NCBI GenBank assembly: GCA_043808305.1
Contig: JAZDFB010000136.1
Location: 1 to 64,000, forward strand
DNA from: JBBAAP01 sp043808305
GTDB lineage: Bacteria > Planctomycetota > MHYJ01 > JACQXL01
Direction: 5' to 3'
Length of the DNA: 64,000 nucleotides
The translations under genes and the position numbers were made by a program. Positions 45,082 to 52,999 of this stretch are shown one piece after another. Within the stretch, counting starts at the first letter, position 1, and each line of letters begins with the position of its first letter. The notes beneath the pieces were generated by a model. That model saw nothing but the letters and a program-made list of their open reading frames with translations, was not told where the DNA came from and did no database searches.

Positions 45082-45566
45082 GTTTTATGACGCAAAGAAT
45101 TCCGATTACTGAAGATGGCCTAAAAAAGCTTAAAGAAAAATTAACTAATCTTATCAACGAAACCAGACCAGACATTGAAAAACGCCTGGGTGAAGCACGC
45201 GAATTGGGAGACTTATCCGAAAACTCGGAATTCATTTCAGCCCGTGAAGAATTATGGCGGGTTGATAACCAAATCTCCGAACTCCAATCAAAAATCAGCA
45301 ATGCCGATATTGTCTCTGCCCGCGATGTAAACCAAAATGAGGTTGCCTTCGGCGCCTGCATCAAAATTAAGGATTTAGACGCCAATATAGTTGAAGAATA
45401 TATCCTCGTCGGGGACGGGGAATCGAATCCAGCTGAAAATCGTATCGCAATAACAACCCCTATCGGCCAAGGTTTAATGGGTCATAAGGTTGGCGAAACC
45501 GTAAGGATTACCGTGCCAGCCGGAGTACTAAAATACCAGATTATTGAAATTAAATATAATGCTTGA
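45078..45566 (+). CDS. greA: Transcription elongation factor GreA
   Basis: GreA rescues backtracked RNA polymerase by stimulating transcript cleavage. This 162-residue protein has the N-terminal coiled coil with the acidic tip ARELGDLSENSEFISAREEL, and the C-terminal FKBP-like domain (ISTP-type region AITTPIGQGLMGHKVGETVRITVPAG). The length is standard. The start overlaps the diguanylate cyclase stop; a second Met at codon 4 (TQRIPITEDGLKKL) could be the true start. Its stop directly abuts the stop of the convergent FAD oxidoreductase. Confidence 0.94.
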   Translation: MSFMTQRIPITEDGLKKLKEKLTNLINETRPDIEKRLGEARELGDLSENSEFISAREELWRVDNQISELQSKISNADIVSARDVNQNEVAFGACIKIKDLDANIVEEYILVGDGESNPAENRIAITTPIGQGLMGHKVGETVRITVPAGVLKYQIIEIKYNA

Positions 45567-46733
45567 TTAAGAAATCATTCCCTGCTTGATTACAAAATCC
45601 GAAACATCCCTCCCCGCAAAACGGTCTAAAAGCATTGTACTGACATCAATTGATGGCTTATTACCTATAACAATTTGCGCAACCAGTTTTCCAATCATAC
45701 CAGCCCGCATAAAACCATAGCCGTTTGAGCCGTTAGCAAGTATCAGTCCTTTTACATTAGGCACCGGTCCGATAATAGGAATTCTATCAGGTGTCGCAGT
45801 GCAAAGACCAGCCCAAGAATTCACTACTTTTGCATCAGACATATGGGGAATAAGATAAGAAACTTTTTTAGCAATATCCTCCAAAAAATTACTATCCACC
45901 TTTTGTTTGAACATATCAGGATTCTCTTCTTTTTCGGTCGTGCCGTCGCCGACCAGGAGTAAACCTCCAGTCTCGCCGTGAAAATAAACATTTCTGTTCA
46001 TATCATAGACTGCTGGCATCTCCGCAGGCAACAACGCAGGTGGTTTGAGCACAGCTATCTGTGTACGATAAGGTTTCAAAGGCAGCTTAAGACCCATCAT
46101 ATTACCTATTTCTTTAGCCCAACAACCAGAAGCGTTAATAACCGTCCGCGTGGGAATATCGCCTTCGACGGTCTTAACCGTTTTAATCCTGTCTTGGGAT
46201 AGCTCAACTCCAATAACCCCGGACATTTCATTAACTTTAATACCATCTCTGCGGGCGGCCTGAACAAATCCGTATGCGATCTGATATGGGTCCATATATC
46301 CATCATCCGGCGTGTAAAGGCCGCATTTAAAATCATCGGTATTCATCCAACCAAGATACCTATGCATATCTTTACTGTCGATCCAATCGGCCCTAGCTCC
46401 GTATTCCTTAAGCAATAGCTCCGACTGGTGCAGGTATTTTTCTTCGGTATCATTCATCGCCAAGTAAACCAGTCCGCTCTGATTAAAAAGTTCTTTTTTG
46501 GCTTCTTGGATAAGTTCTTTATATATCTCCAGAGAGCCCATAACCAACCGAACATCCAACTCAGTATTCCACTGGTGTATCGTCAAACCGGCAGCTTTGC
46601 CGGTAGAGCCGCTGCCAATAAGGTTCTTTTCCAGTAAGATCACGTTTTTGACACCACTCTTACCTAAATGATAGGCTATGCTGGTTCCGATTATTCCACC
46701 GCCGATAATGACAATATCAGTTATTTTTTTCAA
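45567..46733 (-). CDS. FAD-dependent oxidoreductase (DAO family)
   Basis: This 388-residue flavoprotein has the FAD-binding opening DIVIIGGGIIGTSIAYHLGKSGVKNVILLEK and follows the sarcosine oxidase beta/glycine oxidase layout: GSTGKAAGLTIHQWNTE, VINASGCWAKEIGNMMGLKLPLKPYRTQI, and the C-terminal GPVPNVKGLILANGSNGYGFMRAGMIG. It likely oxidises a secondary or N-methyl amine or a related compound. The substrate cannot be read from sequence. No partner subunits (sarcosine oxidase alpha, gamma, delta) are nearby. A dyad at 46824-46842 lies upstream. Confidence 0.88.
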   Translation of the reverse strand: MKKITDIVIIGGGIIGTSIAYHLGKSGVKNVILLEKNLIGSGSTGKAAGLTIHQWNTELDVRLVMGSLEIYKELIQEAKKELFNQSGLVYLAMNDTEEKYLHQSELLLKEYGARADWIDSKDMHRYLGWMNTDDFKCGLYTPDDGYMDPYQIAYGFVQAARRDGIKVNEMSGVIGVELSQDRIKTVKTVEGDIPTRTVINASGCWAKEIGNMMGLKLPLKPYRTQIAVLKPPALLPAEMPAVYDMNRNVYFHGETGGLLLVGDGTTEKEENPDMFKQKVDSNFLEDIAKKVSYLIPHMSDAKVVNSWAGLCTATPDRIPIIGPVPNVKGLILANGSNGYGFMRAGMIGKLVAQIVIGNKPSIDVSTMLLDRFAGRDVSDFVIKQGMIS

Positions 46734-46823
46734 GTTTCGCCTACCTCTATCCGCATCAATTCCGGATCTCTTGATTGCACTTAATTCATTTACCGCAGTA
46801 CTGTTCTTATTAACTACTCATGA

Positions 46824-46842
46824 TTAGTCAAGTACTGACTAA
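46824..46842. promoter_or_regulatory. Inverted repeat upstream of the FAD oxidoreductase
   Basis: TTAGTCA and TGACTAA form a perfect 7-bp dyad separated by AGTAC, about 90 nt upstream of the FAD oxidoreductase start. It looks like an operator half-site pair. A terminator for the upstream lipoprotein gene is less likely because it has no T-tract. Confidence 0.35.
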
Positions 46843-46933
46843 GAAAGGATTAAATTGATTTCATCACCATAATTTGTTGAATAATATATATTAATGCAAA
46901 GTAATAAGCAAGCTGTAAATTACTCAAGCAATA

Positions 46934-48061
46934 CTACTTACTCGTCTGCTGAGCTTTGGCGTATGAACGGAAAAGATTCAAATAAATATCAAATAAGGTG
47001 TTGTTAATAAAATTAAGGGTGTCATCCCCGTAACCATAATCAAACTCTTTGACACGAACCAGTGCTTCCAGAGCATCTATCAGGTATTCATCGGACTGAT
47101 CTTTCTTTTCTTCAACTATTTCCTCTATCGCTCGGCTCATCCGTTGGCGCATCTCCTGCAAATGGAACGAACCATCCATTACTGTCTCACCCTTATTCAT
47201 AGATTCGCTTAAAATAACCAGTGTTACTTTTTCTGAAGTTATATTGGCAGCTTTACCAAACGATAAATTAGATAAACTGAGATTGATGTCGAATTCCTTT
47301 ATACGGTCCAGAACTTCTTTGTAATGTTTAACTTTTTGCGGCGAACCAAATACCGCCTGTGATTCAATGGAATCAATAATAGCGGAATAAGTATCTTGCA
47401 AGCGTTTCTGGCACAAGGACATAAGATAATTGATGTTGCTCGGAGGATTATCACTCTTAAATATAATGATAGCCCGCGCCCAAGCATCTAAGTAAAAACT
47501 CCGGGCCGCTTCCAGATAGGCGTATTTCAACGATCGGACCATAAAATCCTGTGTTACCGGGCTATCCGGTTGAACCACAAATTCGTTCATCTGATCCCGC
47601 TCGGTGACCCTCAACAAATAATCTCCGGTAATTAGCCCCTTCTCCACAAAAAGTAACGGTTCAATCTTTTCGGTATTATAATCATTGGGATAAGACTCGA
47701 CGTTAATAAGTTCTTTCAGCGCCCTTTTTAGAAAATCAAAATTAGGGTCGCTCGCTATCATCTGCCCTAAATATGAATGCTTGGACTGGACATTGGGCGA
47801 AGCATTTTTATACAGGCTGACAGCATCTATTAGGTGCATATGATAGAATAAAGCCGCTTTGACGAATCGTCCTGAAGCATTATCGTCCATGGAATCTATT
47901 TCGGACAACGCCTTGCTATATTCCATCAGGGCGCGGTAATTAGACTGGTTTTGATAATAGCTATCTCCCCGGATAATATGCTTCTTTGTTGCCGTGTAAA
48001 GCGACGAACAGCCTGCTATAAGCAAGCAGATTAATAACATGCCAGCCAGTATTTTTTTCAT
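46934..48061 (-). CDS. Lipoprotein of unknown function
   Basis: This 375-residue protein has a signal peptide ending in the lipobox LLIAGC (MKKILAGMLLICLLIAGCSSLYTATKK), so it is lipid-anchored. The rest is helical and TPR-like (GDSYYQNQSNYRALMEYSKALSEID), with no catalytic motif I recognise. I placed the start at the ATG overlapping the pcm stop (ATGA); upstream codons in the same frame belong to pcm DNA. It is the last gene of the por-to-pcm strand. Confidence 0.82.
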   Translation of the reverse strand: MKKILAGMLLICLLIAGCSSLYTATKKHIIRGDSYYQNQSNYRALMEYSKALSEIDSMDDNASGRFVKAALFYHMHLIDAVSLYKNASPNVQSKHSYLGQMIASDPNFDFLKRALKELINVESYPNDYNTEKIEPLLFVEKGLITGDYLLRVTERDQMNEFVVQPDSPVTQDFMVRSLKYAYLEAARSFYLDAWARAIIIFKSDNPPSNINYLMSLCQKRLQDTYSAIIDSIESQAVFGSPQKVKHYKEVLDRIKEFDINLSLSNLSFGKAANITSEKVTLVILSESMNKGETVMDGSFHLQEMRQRMSRAIEEIVEEKKDQSDEYLIDALEALVRVKEFDYGYGDDTLNFINNTLFDIYLNLFRSYAKAQQTSK

Positions 48062-48675
48062 TCTTCTTTCCACCCCTGTTTTCCTATCAACCTGACAAAC
48101 ACACACGAACCGAGGTTCTCAGTCGAAGTTTTATTGTCCTGCCTGCGGACACGCACCAGCTCTTGGCAAAATTCATCGCCCACCGGAATCAACAAGAAGC
48201 CACCGTCAGACAGTTGTTCAACCAACACCTCAGGCACCTTTGGTCCCCCGGCGCTGACAATAATACGGTCAAAAAACTTTTTCTCAGGCCAGCCCAATGT
48301 ACCGTCAGCTATTTTATAAAATACATTTTTTATGTCCATTTTATTCAGCCTTTGACGAGCTGATTCTAACAGTTCGGGTATCCGTTCTATCGTATAAATC
48401 TCGCCAGCCAGCTCGGATAAAAGTGCTGTTTGGTAACCGGACCCGGTCCCAATTTCCAGCACCTTCTCGCATCCTTTAAGGAGCAACTGCTCAAGCATAT
48501 AGGCAACCATAAACGGCTGGGAAATGGTCTGTCCGTGTCTAATCGGCAACGGGCGGTCTTCGTATGCCTGATTGATATCCTCGGGCTGAACGAAAAGATG
48601 GCGTGGAACTTTTTGGAATACCCGGATGACGCGGATGTCATTGATGCCCCGGGCAATAATCTGGGTTTCTACCAT
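48058..48675 (-). CDS. pcm: Protein-L-isoaspartate O-methyltransferase
   Basis: Pcm methylates L-isoaspartyl residues with S-adenosylmethionine, starting repair of aged proteins. This 205-residue protein has PRHLFVQPEDINQAYEDRPLPIRHGQTISQPFMVAYML (family signature with the catalytic Ser/Thr loop) and motif I VLEIGTGSGYQTALLSELAGEIYTIERIPEL. The length is normal. The stop overlaps the lipoprotein start. It follows the FHA gene by 80 nt on the same strand. Confidence 0.93.
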   Translation of the reverse strand: MVETQIIARGINDIRVIRVFQKVPRHLFVQPEDINQAYEDRPLPIRHGQTISQPFMVAYMLEQLLLKGCEKVLEIGTGSGYQTALLSELAGEIYTIERIPELLESARQRLNKMDIKNVFYKIADGTLGWPEKKFFDRIIVSAGGPKVPEVLVEQLSDGGFLLIPVGDEFCQELVRVRRQDNKTSTENLGSCVFVRLIGKQGWKEE

Positions 48676-48755
48676 TCTCTGCGCGGCTGCAGAAAAATTC
48701 AGGTTATCATCGCAACGATTTGTTTTAATATCCGTATCGATAATAGGCGGATTAT

Positions 48756-49454
48756 CTATTTGGGTGGCAGGCCTATATTGAATTTTGATTTCAGAGAACC
48801 AATATCTATCACATCGCCATTCTTCAGGCGGTAATCATCAACCGGCTGGTTATTTATTTTGCCAAGAGCACTTTTGCTGAAGTTAACAAACCTAAAACCA
48901 AGCTCATCCCTGACAATCATGGCATGGCGCGGCATGATAAACCAGCCGCTGATTTTCAACTCGCACTTGGATGATTTCCCGAAAAAAGTGGTCGTTTTCA
49001 TTATTGAATAATTAACATCACGCTTATTTTCCTTATAAGTCAAGAAAGCCGTGAACGGGCTGGCACGCTCTTTCTGCTTGATTTCCAGCTGTTTGACGTT
49101 GAGCGCAATGGTGTGCTCGGGGTCTATTTTCTTTACATCGAACTTTGCTGCAGCTTCCTGTGCGGTCTTAGGTATTTTGAAAAATATAGAGTAATTCCAG
49201 ATGGCGATTTCTTCGCCGTCATTCAGGTAATGCTTGGTGATTTTCTCTCCCTTGACGAATGTCCCGTTGCCACTATCCAGATCGGAAAGCACGTAAGCAT
49301 CATTCTGTTTTTCAATCTTGGCATGGTGGCGTGAAACACCTGGATTGTCTATCTTGACGTCGCAGGTCGGATCACGGCCTATAAGAACTGTATCCTTATC
49401 AAAAGTATAAGTATTAACCGGCTTGCGCTCAAATGTTAATACAAGTTCTATCAT
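48756..49454 (-). CDS. Double FHA-domain protein
   Basis: This 232-residue protein has an N-terminal FHA domain (VLIGRDPTCDVKIDNPGVSRHHAKIEKQNDAYVLSDLDSGNGTFVKGEKI) with all phosphothreonine-contact motifs (GR, SRHH, NGT). A second, more divergent FHA-like domain occupies about 145-230 (TFFGKSSKCELKISGWFIMPRHAMIVRDELGFRFVNFSK), where the N-terminal GR is replaced. It begins 2 nt after rpmA, so it is cotranscribed with a ribosomal protein gene. A partner Ser/Thr kinase is not in the window. Confidence 0.9.
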   Translation of the reverse strand: MIELVLTFERKPVNTYTFDKDTVLIGRDPTCDVKIDNPGVSRHHAKIEKQNDAYVLSDLDSGNGTFVKGEKITKHYLNDGEEIAIWNYSIFFKIPKTAQEAAAKFDVKKIDPEHTIALNVKQLEIKQKERASPFTAFLTYKENKRDVNYSIMKTTTFFGKSSKCELKISGWFIMPRHAMIVRDELGFRFVNFSKSALGKINNQPVDDYRLKNGDVIDIGSLKSKFNIGLPPK

Positions 49455-49456
49455 AT

Positions 49457-49705
49457 TTAATTAGAAATCGGATAAACGCTGACTTTATTGCCGCCTTCAA
49501 ACTTGACTTTACCGGCAATCAGGGAATACAGCGTATCATCGCGGCCAATATCGACATTTTTCCCCGGTTTATGGCGAGTGCCACATTGACGGACAATTAT
49601 GCACCCGGGCTTGACCAGTTCGCCGCCGAAACGCTTGATGCCGCGGCTTTGGGCATTACTGTCCCGATCATTTCTGCTTGAACCGCCGCCTTTTTTATGA
49701 GCCAT
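49457..49705 (-). CDS. rpmA: 50S ribosomal protein L27
   Basis: This 82-residue protein reads AHKKGGGSSRNDRDSNAQSR ... RFGGELVKPGCIIVRQCGTRHKPGKNVDIGRDDTLYSLIAGKVKF, the canonical L27, whose N-terminal tail reaches the peptidyl-transferase centre. A clear AAGGAG lies 8 nt upstream. rplU (L21), which normally precedes it, is absent; instead a ChaN-like gene lies upstream. The N-terminus has no cleavable Firmicutes-type leader. Confidence 0.96.
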   Translation of the reverse strand: MAHKKGGGSSRNDRDSNAQSRGIKRFGGELVKPGCIIVRQCGTRHKPGKNVDIGRDDTLYSLIAGKVKFEGGNKVSVYPISN

Positions 49706-49796
49706 ATTAATCTCCTTGGTTAATTACGCCTGTTATATATAGATTATTCTAAAATACTGTCAAGTAAAATATCTGATACCCGGCCCGGAAACAACG

Positions 49797-50813
49797 CTAT
49801 TCTTCCTTGGGCGTATCCGAAAAATACACAAAATCACCGATGGCCGAAGAAAGCAGCTCTTTGTAATCAACCGGGCTTGATTTATTGGTTTCCACCGGGA
49901 CAATGGTCTTAAACGAAGCCGGGTAGAGCTTGTAGGAACGGTCTGGCGTGTTGAACTTATAGTAAATATGACCGCTGCCGGCGATAACCATAACCTGGGC
50001 ATTCTTGTCGTTAACCGACTTCAGGTAATTGGCAACTGATTCACCGAAGGTCTCATCCCAGATACATTGCATCAGATAAAACCGGTCCATCATGCCATTG
50101 TTCTTAATCGGGCCTTTTGCATTAGCCATGCCTTTGAACATACTCATCACAAACTTGCGGTGCTCTTCGTTAGACGTATCAATATCCTTGGCAATCAGTT
50201 TCTGCTCATCAGGCGACAGCTTATCCCAGCCCACTTCAACCATTTTCTGCTTAAGCTGTTTTTCCACGTTCATCCCGATGGACTTGACGTTGTTCTTCTT
50301 GGCATATCTTAAAATATCAATGTAATACTTATAATATGCCCCGAAACCGTCCACGGTATTCTTGTCAAACTCCTCGTCAGGCATCTTGCCGTTCATATAG
50401 TCGTCGATTACCTGCTGTTTGGAGCGATAAAGGAATTCCATGGCCAGCGCCGTCTTGGGATTAATCTCGCGCATCCTTTTTAACACCTTGAGTTGCAAGT
50501 CGTGGTGCGCCACGGTCGTATGCGACTCGGCCACGTAAACCGCCTGGATACCCTTCAAACGGCTTATCATCGTCTCGAAATCTATCACTTCCTTGGTCGA
50601 AAGGTCCAGATACTTGGCGTATAATTCCGGGAAATCCATCTTCTGGAGCATGGCCAGCGACTTCTCAGCGTTCTGCTTAAGGACTTCCATCTGATTCGCT
50701 CCTGCCTTTTCTTCCGGTTTAGCCTCGTTTGTCGGCGCGCTACCGCAATATGTGTTGAATATAAAAGATAAGACTAACCCGCAGCCAATGATGATAATCT
50801 TCGCTGTTTTCAT
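49797..50813 (-). CDS. ChaN-like haem-binding/TIKI-fold exported protein
   Basis: This 338-residue protein has an N-terminal hydrophobic signal (KIIIIGCGLVLSFIFNTYCGS); a Cys follows, but Tyr at -1 makes a poor lipobox. The body matches the ChaN/PF04187 family: AVYVAESHTTVAHHDLQLKVL, ALAMEFL, GMNVEKQ, and VIAGSGHIYYKFNTPDR. Campylobacter ChaN binds haem, and the fold is related to TIKI-type metalloproteases, so the role is uncertain. It follows porB by 3 nt, an odd partner for an oxidoreductase operon unless it serves metal or cofactor supply. Confidence 0.85.
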   Translation of the reverse strand: MKTAKIIIIGCGLVLSFIFNTYCGSAPTNEAKPEEKAGANQMEVLKQNAEKSLAMLQKMDFPELYAKYLDLSTKEVIDFETMISRLKGIQAVYVAESHTTVAHHDLQLKVLKRMREINPKTALAMEFLYRSKQQVIDDYMNGKMPDEEFDKNTVDGFGAYYKYYIDILRYAKKNNVKSIGMNVEKQLKQKMVEVGWDKLSPDEQKLIAKDIDTSNEEHRKFVMSMFKGMANAKGPIKNNGMMDRFYLMQCIWDETFGESVANYLKSVNDKNAQVMVIAGSGHIYYKFNTPDRSYKLYPASFKTIVPVETNKSSPVDYKELLSSAIGDFVYFSDTPKEE

Positions 50814-50816
50814 TAA

Positions 50817-51743
50817 TTACAACTCCTTTGATTGTTCGCACCGATTCAATAGCGTTTTCCAAGAAAAGTCTATATTCCCCTCGATTATCGCGATATCCTC
50901 GTCTGTCAAACCTTTGAACCGGCCCTGCGCCTTGATATATTGCCGTAACATCTCCGCACGGGTCTGGCTGGACTTGGGCTTATTGCGCGGTTCTTCCGGA
51001 TTGGGCAGGTTAAGCGTATATTTTATTCCGTTCTCGACTTCGTAAAGCGGGAAATATCTTGTAAGCACGGCTAACCGGGCCAGCTTGATGGATAATTCCG
51101 GCAATGACTTCCATCCCGGCAGGCACGGAGCAAATATATGCAAGAACTTCGTGCCGACAATGCTCTTGGCCTTCTTCATCTTCCGGACCAAATCGTCCGG
51201 ATAAGCCACCGACGCGGTCGCGGCATAAGCAACCCTGTGGGCGACCATTATATCCATAATATTCTTCTTGGGTTCGCCTTTCCGGGACGGCGTAGTTGTC
51301 GTCCAAGCGCCCCAGGGCGTGGCTGAACTCCGCTGGATGCCGGTATTCATATAGGCTTCATTGTCATAACAGGCGTAAATAAAGTTCTCCTGCCGTTCGG
51401 CCGCCCCGGACAGCGCCTGCAACCCGATATCGAAAGTGCCGCCGTCCCCGGCCCAGGTCAGAACCGTGATTTCCTTCTTGCCCAAAATGTCCAGAGCCGC
51501 CCGCACGCCCGATGCCATCGAGCCGCCCGTCTCGAACGCGGTATGGCCCAGCGGCACCTTTACGGACGCATATGGGAACGGGCCATCGATGATAGACCAA
51601 CAGCAGGCCGGCAGGACAATCACCGTCTTCTTGCCCAGCGCCTTCAGGGCCAGTTTCATGGCCAGCGCCCCGCCGCAACCCGGGCAAGCCACGTGGCCCG
51701 AACGCATAAAATCCTGGTCCGGAACTTTGCCTTTGAATATCAT
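50817..51743 (-). CDS. porB: 2-oxoacid:ferredoxin oxidoreductase, beta subunit
   Basis: This 308-residue beta subunit binds thiamine diphosphate and a [4Fe-4S] cluster. HVACPGCGGALAMKLAL gives two cluster cysteines, TWAGDGGTFDIGLQALSGAAERQENFIYACYDNEAYMNTG is the ThDP/Mg motif, and IFAPCLPGW holds a further Cys. I chose the ATG that overlaps the porA stop (ATGA); an upstream frame of 53 codons lies inside porA and is spurious. With porA, porG and the FAD/ferredoxin subunit it decarboxylates pyruvate, or a related 2-oxoacid, to acyl-CoA while reducing ferredoxin. Confidence 0.92.
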   Translation of the reverse strand: MIFKGKVPDQDFMRSGHVACPGCGGALAMKLALKALGKKTVIVLPACCWSIIDGPFPYASVKVPLGHTAFETGGSMASGVRAALDILGKKEITVLTWAGDGGTFDIGLQALSGAAERQENFIYACYDNEAYMNTGIQRSSATPWGAWTTTTPSRKGEPKKNIMDIMVAHRVAYAATASVAYPDDLVRKMKKAKSIVGTKFLHIFAPCLPGWKSLPELSIKLARLAVLTRYFPLYEVENGIKYTLNLPNPEEPRNKPKSSQTRAEMLRQYIKAQGRFKGLTDEDIAIIEGNIDFSWKTLLNRCEQSKEL

Positions 51744-52903
51744 ACCAATTCTTTCTTCAACTCGACCCAGATCGACCTGTCCGCCGGCGTTTTGGCCTTC
51801 TTGGTCTGGTAATAAATATTTTTTATCGTATCCGGCGTGACGTCGCGCCCGCCGATGCCTACGACATAACTGTAAATCTGCGGCTTCCGCGGCGTATTGC
51901 ACATCGACGCCTTGAGCTCCTGGCAGAATATCCCGCCCACGCCGAAAGAATTATTCCGGTCTATCACCGCCACCTTCCTGGTCTTGCTCAGCACGCTGAT
52001 GATGGCCCTGGCCGGGAACGGCCTGAACAGCCTGACCTTGAGCAATCCCACTTTCTCGCCCTTCTTGCGGAGCTCGTCAATCACGTCGCGGCTGGTCGAG
52101 GTTATCGTCGCCGAGGTCAACAGAATAATATCCGCGCCGCCGCAACGGTACGGCTCGATGATGCCATAACTCCGTCCGAAAGCCCGCCCGAAATCGCGGT
52201 CCACCTGCTTGGCCACATCCAGCCCACTTTCCATGGCCCGCTGTATCTGGTATTTGAATTCCATATTGTATTCCGGCGTGGTCAGCCCGCCGAATGATGA
52301 CGGTTTATTGATGTCCAACTGGAACGCCGGCTTGTAAGACGGCAGGAACCGGTCCACTTTCTTCTGGTCCGGCACGTCCACCGGCTCGGAGGTATGCGAA
52401 AGAACAAAAGCGTCCAGCACCACCATCACCGGCAGATAGACCCGCTCGGCAATCCGGAACGCCTGGATAAGAGTATCAATCACTTCCTGGTTGGATTCGC
52501 AGTAAATCTGCATCCAACCGGTATCGCGCTGGGAAAGCGAATCGTTCTGCTCGGTCCAGATATTCCAACCCGGCCCTATCGACCGATTGACATCGGCCAT
52601 AACGATGGGCAGGCGGGCATTGGCCGCCCAGTGAATCAACTCGTGCATCAGCAACAGCCCCTGGCCGCTGGTGGCCGTAAAAGACCTGGCCCCGGTCAAT
52701 GACGCGCCGATACAGGCGGCCATAGCCGAGTGCTCCGATTCCACCTTGATGAACTTAGCCTTCAGCTGGCCGGTCCGGCAGAATTCGGAAAGCATCTCCA
52801 CTATCTGGGTCTGGGGCGTTATCGGGTAAGCCGATATCACCTGCGCCCGGGACAGCATCGCACCGTACGATACACAATGATTACCGGAAATTACTTGTTT
52901 CAT
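51740..52903 (-). CDS. porA: 2-oxoacid:ferredoxin oxidoreductase, alpha subunit
   Basis: This 387-residue alpha subunit has GNHCVSYGAMLSRAQVISAYPITPQTQIVEMLSEF at the N-terminus, the pyrimidine-binding domain, followed by ATSGQGLLLMHELIHWAANARLPIVMADVNR and the transketolase-C-like half (VGLLKVRLFRPFPARAI). The YPITPQT segment is the substrate/ThDP signature of the pyruvate oxidoreductase family. It overlaps porB at ATGA. The gap to the preceding FAD subunit is 96 nt and holds GGCGGG-type palindromes. Confidence 0.92.
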   Translation of the reverse strand: MKQVISGNHCVSYGAMLSRAQVISAYPITPQTQIVEMLSEFCRTGQLKAKFIKVESEHSAMAACIGASLTGARSFTATSGQGLLLMHELIHWAANARLPIVMADVNRSIGPGWNIWTEQNDSLSQRDTGWMQIYCESNQEVIDTLIQAFRIAERVYLPVMVVLDAFVLSHTSEPVDVPDQKKVDRFLPSYKPAFQLDINKPSSFGGLTTPEYNMEFKYQIQRAMESGLDVAKQVDRDFGRAFGRSYGIIEPYRCGGADIILLTSATITSTSRDVIDELRKKGEKVGLLKVRLFRPFPARAIISVLSKTRKVAVIDRNNSFGVGGIFCQELKASMCNTPRKPQIYSYVVGIGGRDVTPDTIKNIYYQTKKAKTPADRSIWVELKKELV

Positions 52904-52999
52904 TTCTTAAAGGCTGTTAATCACGGCCCCGCCTTAGCGGGACGGGATGTTACAGCGTTTTAGACCCCGCCGAATGGCAGGGGCATAATTCCTTTATCC

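Noticed and set aside
51744..51902. N-terminal extension of porB
   Set aside because: The extra 53 codons lie inside porA in another frame and have no family similarity; the ATG at 51743 overlaps the porA stop as in other coupled pairs.
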